Below, one piece after another: positions 50,877 to 60,032 of a DNA stretch of 64,000 nt. The first letter of the stretch is position 1; every line of letters starts with the position of its first letter. The notes under the pieces were generated by a model that ran no database searches, was not told where the DNA came from, and worked only from the letters and a program-made list of their open reading frames with translations. The position numbers and the translations under genes are program-made. The DNA is from Aromatoleum bremense (lineage in GTDB: Bacteria > Pseudomonadota > Gammaproteobacteria > Burkholderiales > Rhodocyclaceae), in assembly GCF_017894365.1 (NCBI RefSeq), contig NZ_CP059467.1:3100001-3164000 (forward strand), in the 5' to 3' direction.

Positions 50877-53114
50877 ATGACAACGAATAGTCCGACCATC
50901 ATCTACACGCTCACCGATGAGGCGCCTCTACTGGCGACCTTCTCGCTGCTGCCGATCATCGAGACGTTTGCCGCGCCGGCCGGCATCAATATCGCGAAGA
51001 GCGACATCTCGGTGGCAGCTCGTATCCTCGCCGAATTCTCGGACTACCTGACCGACGCACAGAAGGTGCCCGACAACCTGGCGGAACTCGGTCGGCTCAC
51101 GCAGGACCCGGACACCAACATCATCAAGCTTCCCAACATCAGCGCCGCGGTGCAGCAGCTGACCACCGCCATCACCGAGCTGCAGCAGAAGGGTTATGCG
51201 ATTCCGAATTACCCGGAAGCGCCGAAGAGCGACGAAGAAAAGATCATCAAGCAGCGCTACGGCAAGGTGCTCGGCAGCGCGGCCAACCCGGTGCTGCGCG
51301 AAGGCAACTCGGACCGCCGCGCCCCGCCCGCGGTCAAGCGCTATGCCCGCAAGCATCCGCACTCGATGGGCGAGTGGAGCATGGCGTCGCGCAGCCATGT
51401 CGCACACATGAAGAGCGGCGACTTCTACCATGGCGAGAAGTCGATGACGCTGGATCGCGCGCGCGACGTCAAGATGGATCTGGTCACCCGGCGCGGTGAA
51501 ACCATCGTGCTCAAGCCGAAGGTCGCACTGCTGGACGGCGAGATCATCGACAGCATGTTCATGAGCAAGAAGGCGCTGTGCGCGTTCTACGAAGAGCAGA
51601 TGGAAGACGCGCGCAAGACCGGCGTGATGTTCTCGCTGCACGTCAAGGCGACGATGATGAAGGTCTCGCACCCGATCGTGTTCGGTCACGCGGTCAAGAT
51701 CTTCTACAAGGAAGCCTTCGAGAAGCACGGCAAGCTCTTCGACGAGCTGGGCGTCAACGTCAACAACGGCATGTCGAACCTCTACGAGAAGATCGCGATG
51801 CTGCCGGAATCGAAGCGTGACGAGATCGTCCGCGACCTGCACGCCTGCCACGAGCATCGCCCGGAACTGGCGATGGTCGACTCGGCCAAGGGCATCACCA
51901 ACCTGCACGCCCCCAACGACGTGATCGTCGACGCCTCGATGCCGGCGATGATCCGCATCGGCGGCAAGATGTGGGGTGCCGATGGCAAGCCGAAGGACAC
52001 CAAGGCAGTCATGCCGGAGAGCACCTTCGCCCGGATCTATCAGGAGATGCTCAACTTCTGCAAGACCAACGGCAATTTCGATCCGACGACGATGGGGACT
52101 GTCCCCAACGTCGGCCTGATGGCCCAGCAGGCCGAGGAATACGGTTCGCACGACAAGACCTTCGAGATTCCGGAGGCCGGCGAGGCGCGCATCGTCGATA
52201 TCGCCACCGGCGAAGTGCTGCTCGTGCAGGACGTCGAGGAAGGCGACATCTGGCGCATGTGCCAGGTCAAGGACGCGCCGATTCGCGACTGGGTCAAGCT
52301 GGCCGTCACCCGTGCCCGCAACTCCGGCATGCCGGCCGTGTTCTGGCTCGATCCCTACCGCCCGCACGAGGCCGAGCTGATCAAGAAGGTCGAGACCTAT
52401 CTCAAGGATCACGATACCACCGGGCTCGACATCCAGATCATGTCGCAGGTACGTGCGATGCGTTACACGCTCGAGCGCGTCATCCGCGGCCTCGACACCA
52501 TCTCGGTGACCGGCAACATCCTGCGCGACTACCTGACCGACCTGTTCCCGATCATGGAACTGGGCACCAGCGCAAAGATGCTGTCGATCGTGCCGCTGAT
52601 GGCCGGTGGCGGCATGTACGAAACCGGGGCGGGCGGTTCGGCGCCGAAGCACGTGCAGCAACTGGTCGAGGAGAACCATCTGCGGTGGGATTCGCTCGGA
52701 GAATTCCTCGCGCTGGCGGTGTCGCTCGAGGATATGGGCATCAAGACCGGCAACGCCAAGGCCAAGCTGCTCGCCCGGACTCTGGACGATGCGACCGGAA
52801 AACTGCTCGACAACGACAAGTCGCCGTCGCGCAAGACGGGTGAGCTCGACAACCGGGGCAGCCACTTCTACCTTGCGCTGTACTGGGCACAGGCGCTGGC
52901 GGCGCAGGACGACGATGCGGGGCTGAAGTCCCGTTTCGCGCCGGTGGCGAAAGCGCTGGCCGAAAACGAGCAGAAGATCGTCGAAGAACTGCGCGCAGCG
53001 CAGGGGCGTCCGGCCGATATCGGCGGCTACTACCTGCCTGATCCGGCGAAGACCTGCGCAGTGATGCGCCCGAGCGCCACGTTCAATGCCATCCTGGCAG
53101 GAGCGTCGGCCTGA
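50877..53114 (+). CDS. icd: NADP isocitrate dehydrogenase, monomeric type (IDH-II)
   Basis: 745 residues, the normal length of the monomeric family: [129 protein letters not shown]. It converts isocitrate to 2-oxoglutarate with NADP+. AGGGAG lies before ATG 50877. The protein is unrelated in sequence to the dimeric Icd encoded 330 bases downstream and would not be an AceK target. Confidence 0.97.
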   Translation: MTTNSPTIIYTLTDEAPLLATFSLLPIIETFAAPAGINIAKSDISVAARILAEFSDYLTDAQKVPDNLAELGRLTQDPDTNIIKLPNISAAVQQLTTAITELQQKGYAIPNYPEAPKSDEEKIIKQRYGKVLGSAANPVLREGNSDRRAPPAVKRYARKHPHSMGEWSMASRSHVAHMKSGDFYHGEKSMTLDRARDVKMDLVTRRGETIVLKPKVALLDGEIIDSMFMSKKALCAFYEEQMEDARKTGVMFSLHVKATMMKVSHPIVFGHAVKIFYKEAFEKHGKLFDELGVNVNNGMSNLYEKIAMLPESKRDEIVRDLHACHEHRPELAMVDSAKGITNLHAPNDVIVDASMPAMIRIGGKMWGADGKPKDTKAVMPESTFARIYQEMLNFCKTNGNFDPTTMGTVPNVGLMAQQAEEYGSHDKTFEIPEAGEARIVDIATGEVLLVQDVEEGDIWRMCQVKDAPIRDWVKLAVTRARNSGMPAVFWLDPYRPHEAELIKKVETYLKDHDTTGLDIQIMSQVRAMRYTLERVIRGLDTISVTGNILRDYLTDLFPIMELGTSAKMLSIVPLMAGGGMYETGAGGSAPKHVQQLVEENHLRWDSLGEFLALAVSLEDMGIKTGNAKAKLLARTLDDATGKLLDNDKSPSRKTGELDNRGSHFYLALYWAQALAAQDDDAGLKSRFAPVAKALAENEQKIVEELRAAQGRPADIGGYYLPDPAKTCAVMRPSATFNAILAGASA

Positions 53115-53127
53115 GCGGTTCCTGACC

Positions 53128-53290
53128 GTTACCGGGCCGCGCGCCGGTCGGTGCGGCCCGGTAACGGCGTGTAGCGAAAAAGTCGGCGCAGGCGCGGTGG
53201 CTTTTTGCGTTTCGGGGGGGCGAAGCGCGTGCCGCGGAAGGGCGGGCGCACGGGGAAATCCTGGCGCCGGAAGGAATGTGCCAGGATTTT
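53128..53290 (+). terminator. Two hairpins after the monomeric icd
   Basis: A perfect 13-bp stem (53128-53140 with 53153-53165, 12-base loop) has no T run. A second 10-bp stem (53256-53265 with 53280-53289) ends in TTTT and is the more likely terminator. The whole gap 53115-53446 shows no gene. Confidence 0.6.
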
Positions 53291-53446
53291 GCACCATAGT
53301 TGATATCCGGAGTGGGGGAGGAGCATCATTTGCATACGTCGCCCCTGGGGGGCGCCCGCCTGCGAGGTGATCCCCCAAGCTGCCAGTCGAAGGTTTTCAG
53401 TGCAAAGCTGAGTCAATCGAAACGAGTCCACATAGAGGGAGTAGGC

Positions 53447-54691
53447 ATGAGCACATCTCACATCACGGTTCCCGCCGGCGGCCAGAAAATCATTCCCGGC
53501 CAGCCCATCCCCGACAATCCGATCATCCCGTTCATCGAAGGTGACGGCATCGGTGTAGACATCACCCCGGTGATGATCAAGGTCATCGACGCGGCAGTCG
53601 AGAAAGCCTATGGCGGCAAGAGAAAAATCCACTGGATGGAAGTCTATGCCGGTGAGAAGTCGACTCAGATCTACGGCCCGGACGAGTGGTTGTCGAAGGA
53701 AACCTTCGACGCGCTCAAGGAATACTCGGTGTCGATCAAGGGCCCGATGACGACTCCGGTCGGCGGCGGCATCCGCTCGCTGAACGTCGCGCTGCGCCAG
53801 GAACTCGACCTCTACCAGTGCGTGCGTCCGATCCAGTACTTCAAGGGCGTGCCTTCGCCGCTGAAGAACCCGGAACTGACCAACATGGTGATCTTCCGCG
53901 AGAACACGGAGGACATCTACGCCGGTATCGAGTGGCAGGAAGGCTCGGAGCAGGTCAAGAAGGTCATCGCGTTCCTGCAGAACGAAATGGGCGTCAAGAA
54001 GATCCGCTTCCCGGAAACGTCCGGTATCGGCATCAAGCCGGTTTCGGTCGAAGGCACGCAGCGTCTGGTGCGCGCCGCGCTCAAGTACGTGATCGACAAC
54101 GACCGCAAGTCGCTGACGATCGTGCACAAGGGCAACATCATGAAGTTCACCGAAGGCCTGTTCCGCGACGTGGCCTACGAGCTGGCGCAGAAGGAATTCG
54201 GCGCGCAGCCGATCGACGGCGGCCCGTGGTGCAAGTTCAAGAACCCGAACACCGGGCGCGAGATCGTCGTCAAGGACGCGATCGCCGACGCCTTCCTGCA
54301 GCAGATCCTGCTGCGTCCGGCCGAATACGACGTGATCGCGACGACCAACCTGAACGGCGACTACATCTCCGACGCGCTGGCCGCGCAGGTCGGCGGCATC
54401 GGCATCGCCCCGGGCGCGAACATTTCCGACCAGTACGCCTGCTTCGAAGCGACGCACGGCACGGCGCCGAAATACGCCGGCCTGGACAAGGTCAACCCGG
54501 GTTCGCTGATCCTGTCCGCCGAGATGATGCTGCGTTTCATGAAGTGGACGGAAGCTGCCGATCTCGTCATCAAGGGCATGGAAGCCGCGATCGGCGACAA
54601 GGTCGTGACCTACGACTTCGCGCGCCTGATGGAGGGCGCCCAGGAAGTGTCCTGCTCCGCGTTCGGCGACGCGATGATTGCGCGCATGTAA
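53447..54691 (+). CDS. icd: NADP isocitrate dehydrogenase, homodimeric type (IDH-I)
   Basis: 414 residues, E. coli Icd-like: [40 protein letters not shown] (which contains the AceK phosphorylation serine), [34 protein letters not shown] and [20 protein letters not shown]. It catalyses the same reaction as the monomeric enzyme. ATG 53447 gives the conserved N-terminus. The phosphorylation site and the aceK gene 5.5 kb away suggest that this isozyme is the regulated one. A strong terminator follows. Confidence 0.96.
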   Translation: MSTSHITVPAGGQKIIPGQPIPDNPIIPFIEGDGIGVDITPVMIKVIDAAVEKAYGGKRKIHWMEVYAGEKSTQIYGPDEWLSKETFDALKEYSVSIKGPMTTPVGGGIRSLNVALRQELDLYQCVRPIQYFKGVPSPLKNPELTNMVIFRENTEDIYAGIEWQEGSEQVKKVIAFLQNEMGVKKIRFPETSGIGIKPVSVEGTQRLVRAALKYVIDNDRKSLTIVHKGNIMKFTEGLFRDVAYELAQKEFGAQPIDGGPWCKFKNPNTGREIVVKDAIADAFLQQILLRPAEYDVIATTNLNGDYISDALAAQVGGIGIAPGANISDQYACFEATHGTAPKYAGLDKVNPGSLILSAEMMLRFMKWTEAADLVIKGMEAAIGDKVVTYDFARLMEGAQEVSCSAFGDAMIARM

Positions 54692-54730
54692 ATCGCCTGC
54701 GCAGGCGCCCGGTAACGGTCGCCTCGCCTG

Positions 54731-54768
54731 AAAAACCCCGCCTTCTCGCAAAGAGGGCGGGGTTTTTT
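54731..54768 (+). terminator. Terminator after the dimeric icd
   Basis: AACCCCGCC (54734-54742) pairs with GGCGGGGTT (54756-54764) with a T run following. The structure is well formed and lies 40 bases after the stop. Confidence 0.9.
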
Positions 54769-54934
54769 CTTGACTGGAATCCGTGACAAGGTCTTGCAGA
54801 GTTCGGTATTAGCTAGGTTTTGTAAGCAGTCCGTAAGAAACTTCCTCCTAGAATGGTGGCGCTTCTTGCTGCCCGGGCTCTGTCCGGCCTCTCTCGGGCA
54901 GCATGCAGGCAATAATAATTACGAGGAGACGTCT

Positions 54935-55189
54935 ATGGATAACACCAGTTCGGCCTATTGGAAGGCAACGCTGGGACTGCTGAGCAAGATTCTCATAATC
55001 TGGTTCCTGGTCTCGTTCGGCGCGGGCATTCTCTTTGCCCCGGTGCTCGATAACATGCATCTCGGGGGGTATCCGCTGGGTTTCTGGTTCGCGCACCAGG
55101 GCTCTATCTATGTGTTCGTGGCTCTCATTTTCTTCTATGCGAAGAGGATGGGCGATATCGACCGCCAATTTGACGTTCACGAAGACTGA
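54935..55189 (+). CDS. DUF4212 small subunit of a sodium:solute symporter
   Basis: An 84-residue protein with two membrane helices (about 13-37 and 45-67), the motif LIIWFLVSFGAGILFAPVLD and the end RMGDIDRQFDVHED, typical of DUF4212. These small proteins occur directly before SSS transporters and are thought to be accessory subunits. ATG 54935 has ACGAGGAG upstream. The transporter starts 11 bases after its stop. Confidence 0.9.
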   Translation: MDNTSSAYWKATLGLLSKILIIWFLVSFGAGILFAPVLDNMHLGGYPLGFWFAHQGSIYVFVALIFFYAKRMGDIDRQFDVHED

Positions 55190-55200
55190 GGGACCGACAC

Positions 55201-57006
55201 ATGGAACTGCAAACTCTCACTTACATCGTTGTCGGGGCGAGCTTCGCGCTCTACCTCGGCATCGCCGCCTGGGCGCGCGCCGGTAGCACCAGTGAATTCT
55301 ATGTCGCCGGCGGCGGCGTTCACCCGGTTACCAACGGCATGGCGACAGCGGCCGACTGGATGTCCGCAGCCTCGTTCATCTCGATGGCCGGCCTGATCGC
55401 GAACATGGGCTATGGCGGCGGGCTGTTCCTGATGGGCTGGACCGGCGGCTATGTGCTGCTGGCGATGCTCCTGGCCCCGTACCTGCGCAAGTTCGGCAAG
55501 TTCACGGTGCCGCAGTTCATCGGCGACCGCTTCTATTCAAAGTCCGCGAGCACGGTCGCGGTGCTGTGCCTGCTGACCGCGTCGATCACGTACGTGATCG
55601 GCCAGATGACCGGTGTCGGCGTGGCCTTCTCACGCTTCCTCGGCGTCTCGAACGAGGCCGGCATCTACATCGGCATGGCGATCGTCTTCATGTACGCGGT
55701 GTTCGGCGGCATGAAGGGCATCACCTACACGCAGGTCGCGCAATACGTCGTGCTGATCCTCGCCTATACGATCCCGGCGATCTTCATTTCGCTGCAGCTG
55801 ACCGGCAATGCGATTCCGCAGCTCGGGCTCGGCAGCGATCTCGTCGGCAGCAACGTTTCGCTGCTGGAAAAGCTAAACCATGTCGTCAAGGATCTCGGCT
55901 TCGACGAGTACACCACCTCGCTGCCTGGCAGCAGGCTCAATATGTTCGTGTACACCGTGTCGCTGATGATCGGTACCGCCGGCCTGCCGCACGTGATCGT
56001 GCGCTTCTTCACGGTGCCGAAGGTCAAGGACGCGCGCTCGTCCGCGGGCTGGGCGCTGGTCTTCATTGCGATCCTGTACACGACAGCACCGGCAGTCGCG
56101 GCGATGGCGAAGTACAACCTGCATGCCACGGTGAATACTGCTGTCACAACCGGCGGCGATCTGTACGCGGCCGAATCGAGTCTTCAGAACGAGCAGCGTC
56201 CGGACTGGATGAAGCGCTGGGAAAAGACCGGTCTGCTGAAGTTCGAAGACAAGAATGGTGACGGCCGCATCCAGTACTATAACGACAAGACGAAGGACGC
56301 CGATGCCAAGGCCAAGGCCGAAGCCGCTGGGTGGAAAGGCAACGAGCTGACGGTCAACGCCGACATTATCGTGCTCGCCAATCCGGAAATCGCGCTGTTG
56401 CCGAACTGGGTGATCGCGCTGGTTGCGGCTGGTGGCCTCGCTGCGGCGCTGTCGACGGCGGCAGGTCTGCTGCTGGCAATCTCGTCCGCGGTTTCGCACG
56501 ATCTGATCAAGAACGTGTTCAACCCGAACATCTCCGACAAGGGCGAACTGATGGCGGGCAAGATCTCGATGGCCGGGGCGATCGTTCTCGCCGGTTATCT
56601 GGGTCTGAACCCCCCGGGTTTCGCTGCGGGCACAGTAGCGCTCGCTTTCGGTATCGCCGCGAGTTCGTTGTTCCCGGCGATCATGATGGGCATCTTCAGC
56701 AAGAAGATGAACAAGGAAGGCGCGATTGCGGGCATGCTGTCGGGTCTGTTCGTGACGCTGTTCTACGTGTTTGCGCACAAGGGCCTGTTCTTCATCAAAG
56801 GCACCGAGTTCGTCGACCTGATCGGTGGCCCGAACGCGTTCTTCGGCATCACGCCGGAAGCTTTCGGCGCGATCGGCGCGCTGGTGAACTTCACCGTTGC
56901 GTTCGTCGTCGATAAGGTCACGAAGGAGCCGCCGGTGCATATCCAGGCGCTGGTCGAGAGCGTTCGCATCCCGCGGGGTGCGAAGGCGGTCGACGGCGCA
57001 CACTGA
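55201..57006 (+). CDS. Sodium:solute symporter, acetate-permease type
   Basis: A 601-residue SSS-family transporter with about 13 membrane helices. Motifs include FYVAGGGVHPVTNGMATAAD, YVIGQMTGVGVAFSRFLG, GGMKGITYTQVAQYVVLILA and GLAAALSTAAGLLLAISSAV. A hydrophilic loop near the middle (ESSLQNEQRPDWMKRWEKTG and following) is characteristic of the subfamily paired with DUF4212. Close to ActP, so acetate or a related short acid is the likely substrate, but this is inferred. It forms a two-gene unit with the preceding DUF4212 gene. Confidence 0.88.
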   Translation: MELQTLTYIVVGASFALYLGIAAWARAGSTSEFYVAGGGVHPVTNGMATAADWMSAASFISMAGLIANMGYGGGLFLMGWTGGYVLLAMLLAPYLRKFGKFTVPQFIGDRFYSKSASTVAVLCLLTASITYVIGQMTGVGVAFSRFLGVSNEAGIYIGMAIVFMYAVFGGMKGITYTQVAQYVVLILAYTIPAIFISLQLTGNAIPQLGLGSDLVGSNVSLLEKLNHVVKDLGFDEYTTSLPGSRLNMFVYTVSLMIGTAGLPHVIVRFFTVPKVKDARSSAGWALVFIAILYTTAPAVAAMAKYNLHATVNTAVTTGGDLYAAESSLQNEQRPDWMKRWEKTGLLKFEDKNGDGRIQYYNDKTKDADAKAKAEAAGWKGNELTVNADIIVLANPEIALLPNWVIALVAAGGLAAALSTAAGLLLAISSAVSHDLIKNVFNPNISDKGELMAGKISMAGAIVLAGYLGLNPPGFAAGTVALAFGIAASSLFPAIMMGIFSKKMNKEGAIAGMLSGLFVTLFYVFAHKGLFFIKGTEFVDLIGGPNAFFGITPEAFGAIGALVNFTVAFVVDKVTKEPPVHIQALVESVRIPRGAKAVDGAH

Positions 57007-57068
57007 ACGGTCTGATGCAGCAAGGGTTGCTGCCGCGTGCCGGACTTGCCGGCGCGCGGTGCAACCGG

Positions 57069-57106
57069 AACCCCGCCGGCGTCCGATGGCGGGGTTTTTT
57101 TATTTT
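57069..57106 (+). terminator. Terminator after the symporter gene
   Basis: AACCCCGCC (57069-57077) pairs with GGCGGGGTT (57088-57096), followed by a T run with one A. The stem sequence is the same as that of the terminator at 54731. Confidence 0.88.
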
Positions 57107-57162
57107 TGTGGCACTTTGCGCATCGATGCCGACTCCGGCATCAAATGTTAACGGAGTAGCGA

Positions 57163-57546
57163 ATGGTCTTTGACGTTAGCGTTGCCCTGACCTGGGTGTT
57201 GTTTCTTGCCCTGTTCCCGATCGCGTTTTTCTGGCTACGTCGCGCGTGGCGGATTGTCGTGCAGCGCGATTTTTCGGAAGTGGCACTCAAGCGTGGCGAG
57301 TTGCCGGCGAATCCGCAGAAGTTCGCGCCGTATGCGGCGGCGATCAATCTGGTTTGTGGCGGGGTCGTCGTCGCGGTGATCGTCGGGGTCGTGCTCGGCC
57401 ACTTCGACTACGAAAGCTGGAGTGCGATCGCTGGCGTGACGATCTGGTGCAAGTTCCTTGCCGACTTCATCCTGAGCCGTCACGCTCATCCGATCGTCAT
57501 CAAGAAAGCGACCAAGCCCGAAGAAACCGGGGGATCGAGTCGATAG
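57163..57546 (+). CDS. Small membrane protein of unknown function
   Basis: 127 residues with two membrane helices (about 7-27 and 58-80) and a possible third hydrophobic stretch (ESWSAIAGVTIWCKFLADFI). The loop contains RRAWRIVVQRDFSEVALKRGELPANPQKFAPY. I do not recognise a family. A good start context and high coding GC support a real gene. It lies between the SSS transporter and a convergent second DUF4212 gene, so a transport-related role is possible but unproven. Confidence 0.65.
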   Translation: MVFDVSVALTWVLFLALFPIAFFWLRRAWRIVVQRDFSEVALKRGELPANPQKFAPYAAAINLVCGGVVVAVIVGVVLGHFDYESWSAIAGVTIWCKFLADFILSRHAHPIVIKKATKPEETGGSSR

Positions 57547-57621
57547 CTTGCATATCACGCGCAGCAGCGCTGGTGTCGTTCGTCCAGTAGCGGTCCCGGA
57601 AGGGGGCAAGTCGGAGCGCCG

Positions 57622-57885
57622 TCAGCGGCGCTCGGCAACGTCATATTCGCGGTCGAGGCGGTTCATCACGTACACATAGACTGCAACGATCACCAGATAA
57701 CTCAGCAGCGAGCCCTGGGCGAACATGTAGAAACCCAGTGGAAAGCCGAGAAACGAGTACCCGTTGAGCTCGTCCGCGAAATAGCCAGCGACGAAGCTGA
57801 CGAGGAACCAGACCGCCAGCAAGGACACGATCAGCGAGCGGTTGTGGCGCCAGTAGGCGCGCTGCCTGTCGGTCAGTTTCACCAT
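57622..57885 (-). CDS. Second DUF4212 family small membrane protein
   Basis: 87 residues: two membrane helices (about 17-35 and 47-72), VSLLAVWFLVSFVAGYFADE, GFPLGFYMFAQGSLLSYLVI and the end MNRLDREYDVAERR. It is clearly related to the DUF4212 protein at 54935. No SSS transporter follows it; instead it is 12 bases after the EF-G-like gene. It may serve the transporter at 55201 or be a relic. Confidence 0.85.
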   Translation of the reverse strand: MVKLTDRQRAYWRHNRSLIVSLLAVWFLVSFVAGYFADELNGYSFLGFPLGFYMFAQGSLLSYLVIVAVYVYVMNRLDREYDVAERR

Positions 57886-57897
57886 TGCCGCCCCGTC

Positions 57898-59949
57898 CTA
57901 CTGTCCTGCATTTCGGCCGGTGTACGCTTTCGCGAGGCGCTGCTGCACGTCCTGCGGTGCCGGTTCGTGACCGCTCGCCGCAAGCACGAATTCGCTCTCG
58001 CCGGCGCAGATCGCTTTCAGCCGCGCCTCGAAGCCTTCCATCTCGGCTATCGGCACGGTCGCGGTGAGCACCGTCCACCCGCTCGCCGGGCTCTCGGTGG
58101 CCGTGAGCCGGCCCCGGCGCGCGGCGAACTCGGCGGTGATGTCGCCGAAATGGCTGTCCTCGACTTTCACCGTGACCGTCACCAGCGGTTCGAGCACGAT
58201 CGGCCGCGCGGCGAGCAGGGCTTCGAGCGTCGCGTGGCGCCCGGCGGTGACGAACGAGATTTCGTTCGAATCGACCGCATGATGCTTGCCGTCGGTCAGC
58301 ACGACGCGCACATCCTGCACCGGAAAGCCGGACAGTGCACCTTCGGCGAGCGCTTGGCGCACGCCTTTCTCGACGGCCGGCAGAAAGTTCGTCGGAATCG
58401 CACCTCCTTTGACCTCGCTGCCGAGTTCGATGCCGGAACCGCGCGGGAGAGCCTCGACGCGCAGCGCGACCTCGCCGAACTGGCCGGCGCCGCCGCTCTG
58501 CTTCTTGTGACGGTAGCGTGCCTCGGCGGTGGCGGCGATGGTTTCGCGGTACGGCACCGTCGGTGTCGCGGTGTCGAGCTGCAGGTTCCAGCGCGTGCGC
58601 AACTGCTCCAGCACGATCTTGAGATGCAGTTCTCCGAGACCCCGGATCACCGTGTGGCGCGCCTGGTGATCGAACCCCACTTCCAGGCACGGATCCTCGT
58701 CGACGAGCCGCGCCAGCGCTTCGGCCAGTTTCTGTTCGTCACCGTGTTTCCTCGTGATCAGCGCGAGACCGAACACCGGCTGCGGATAGCGCGGCGCGGC
58801 GAGGTGGTAGGTGTCCTCGTCGTGGGAATCGTGCAGCACGGCGTCCGGGTGGATGTCGTCGACGCGCGCGACGGCGCAGATATCACCCGGCACGCCGACC
58901 GGCGTCTCGACCTGGTTCTTGCCCTGCAGGCGCAGCAGGTGCGCGACCTTGAAGCTCTTGCGGCTGTCGCCGATATAGAGCTGGGTGTTCGGGCCGAGCG
59001 TGCCCTGGTGGATGCGGAACAGCCCGAGCTTGCCGCGGTACGGATCGTTCGCGACCTGGAACACATGGGCGATGACGTGGCGGGCGGGGTCCGGCGTGAC
59101 CTCGACCGGCTGCGCCTGGCTGCCATCCCCTTTGAGGAAGCGCGGCGGATTGCCCTCCGTCGGGTCCGGCATCAGGCGGCCGAGAATGTCCAGCAGCTCG
59201 TTCACCCCGGCACCGGAGCGCGACGAAACGAAGCACACCGGGATCAGGTGGCCTTCGCGCAGCGCCTGTTCGAACGGTGCATGGAGCTGCTCGGGGTCGA
59301 GCGACTCGCCCTGCTCGAGATAGCTTGCCATCAGCGCCTCGTCGAGTTCGACGACCTGGTCGATGATCGCCTCGTGCGCCGCGGCGACCGATGAAAATGC
59401 GGTTTCGGCATCGTGGCCGGGCGCGAAAAAGCAGTCGATGACATGTGTGCCGTCGGCGGCCGGCAGGTTGACGGGCAGGCATTCGCGACCGAAGGTCGCC
59501 GTCAGCTTCTCCATCAGCGCCGTGAGCTCCGCGGCGCTCGCGGCGTCGATCTTCGACACGACGATCAGGCGGCACTTGTCGGCCGCGGCGTCCATCATCC
59601 GGCGCGTGCCGCTTTCGATGCCCGCCTGCGCGCTGACGACGACCGCCGCCGTCTCGACCGCGGGCAGCGCCGACAGCGCCCGGCCGGCGAGATCCGGCAG
59701 GCCCGGGGTGTCGAGCATATTGACCCAGTGCCCGGCCCATTCGAAGTGCGCGATCGACGTCGCAAGGGAATGGCCCATCGCCTTTTCCTGCGCGTCGAAG
59801 TCGCTCACGGTGTCGCCGCGCTCGATGCTGCCGGCCGCGCCGATCGTCCCCGACGCGACGAGCAGCGCTTCGAGCAGAGTGGTCTTGCCGCCGCCGGAAT
59901 GGCCGAGCAGGGCGACGTTGCGGATGTCGTGTACCGAGGTCGGTGTCAT
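57898..59949 (-). CDS. Elongation factor G-like GTPase
   Basis: 683 residues with the EF-G domain order. The GTPase has G1 GHSGGGKTTL, G3 DTPGLPD and G4 SKID, where canonical EF-G has GHIDAGKTT and NKMD. The EF-G domains II-V follow (VANDPYRGKLGLFRIHQGTL, RGLGELHLKIVLEQL, KQSGGAGQFGEVALRVE, TAEFAARRGRLTATESPASG). It belongs to the second EF-G-like family rather than the main fusA; its role is not defined. ATG 59949 is chosen because the frame before it lacks similarity and overlaps the next gene. Confidence 0.85.
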   Translation of the reverse strand: MTPTSVHDIRNVALLGHSGGGKTTLLEALLVASGTIGAAGSIERGDTVSDFDAQEKAMGHSLATSIAHFEWAGHWVNMLDTPGLPDLAGRALSALPAVETAAVVVSAQAGIESGTRRMMDAAADKCRLIVVSKIDAASAAELTALMEKLTATFGRECLPVNLPAADGTHVIDCFFAPGHDAETAFSSVAAAHEAIIDQVVELDEALMASYLEQGESLDPEQLHAPFEQALREGHLIPVCFVSSRSGAGVNELLDILGRLMPDPTEGNPPRFLKGDGSQAQPVEVTPDPARHVIAHVFQVANDPYRGKLGLFRIHQGTLGPNTQLYIGDSRKSFKVAHLLRLQGKNQVETPVGVPGDICAVARVDDIHPDAVLHDSHDEDTYHLAAPRYPQPVFGLALITRKHGDEQKLAEALARLVDEDPCLEVGFDHQARHTVIRGLGELHLKIVLEQLRTRWNLQLDTATPTVPYRETIAATAEARYRHKKQSGGAGQFGEVALRVEALPRGSGIELGSEVKGGAIPTNFLPAVEKGVRQALAEGALSGFPVQDVRVVLTDGKHHAVDSNEISFVTAGRHATLEALLAARPIVLEPLVTVTVKVEDSHFGDITAEFAARRGRLTATESPASGWTVLTATVPIAEMEGFEARLKAICAGESEFVLAASGHEPAPQDVQQRLAKAYTGRNAGQ

Positions 59950-60032
59950 GGCGCTATCCTCCCGTTGTCGTTTGGCTAGAGTTTCCGCCTGTCGCGCCGC
60001 GCGTGCAACGCCCGGCGGCGCGACAGGCCGGT

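Noticed and set aside
50582..50890. A 102-codon frame before the monomeric icd
   Set aside because: It crosses the likely promoter and overlaps the icd start; composition is not gene-like.
54860..54880. Sigma-54 promoter before the DUF4212/symporter pair
   Set aside because: TGGCGCTTCTTGCT has two bases too few between the GG and GC elements.
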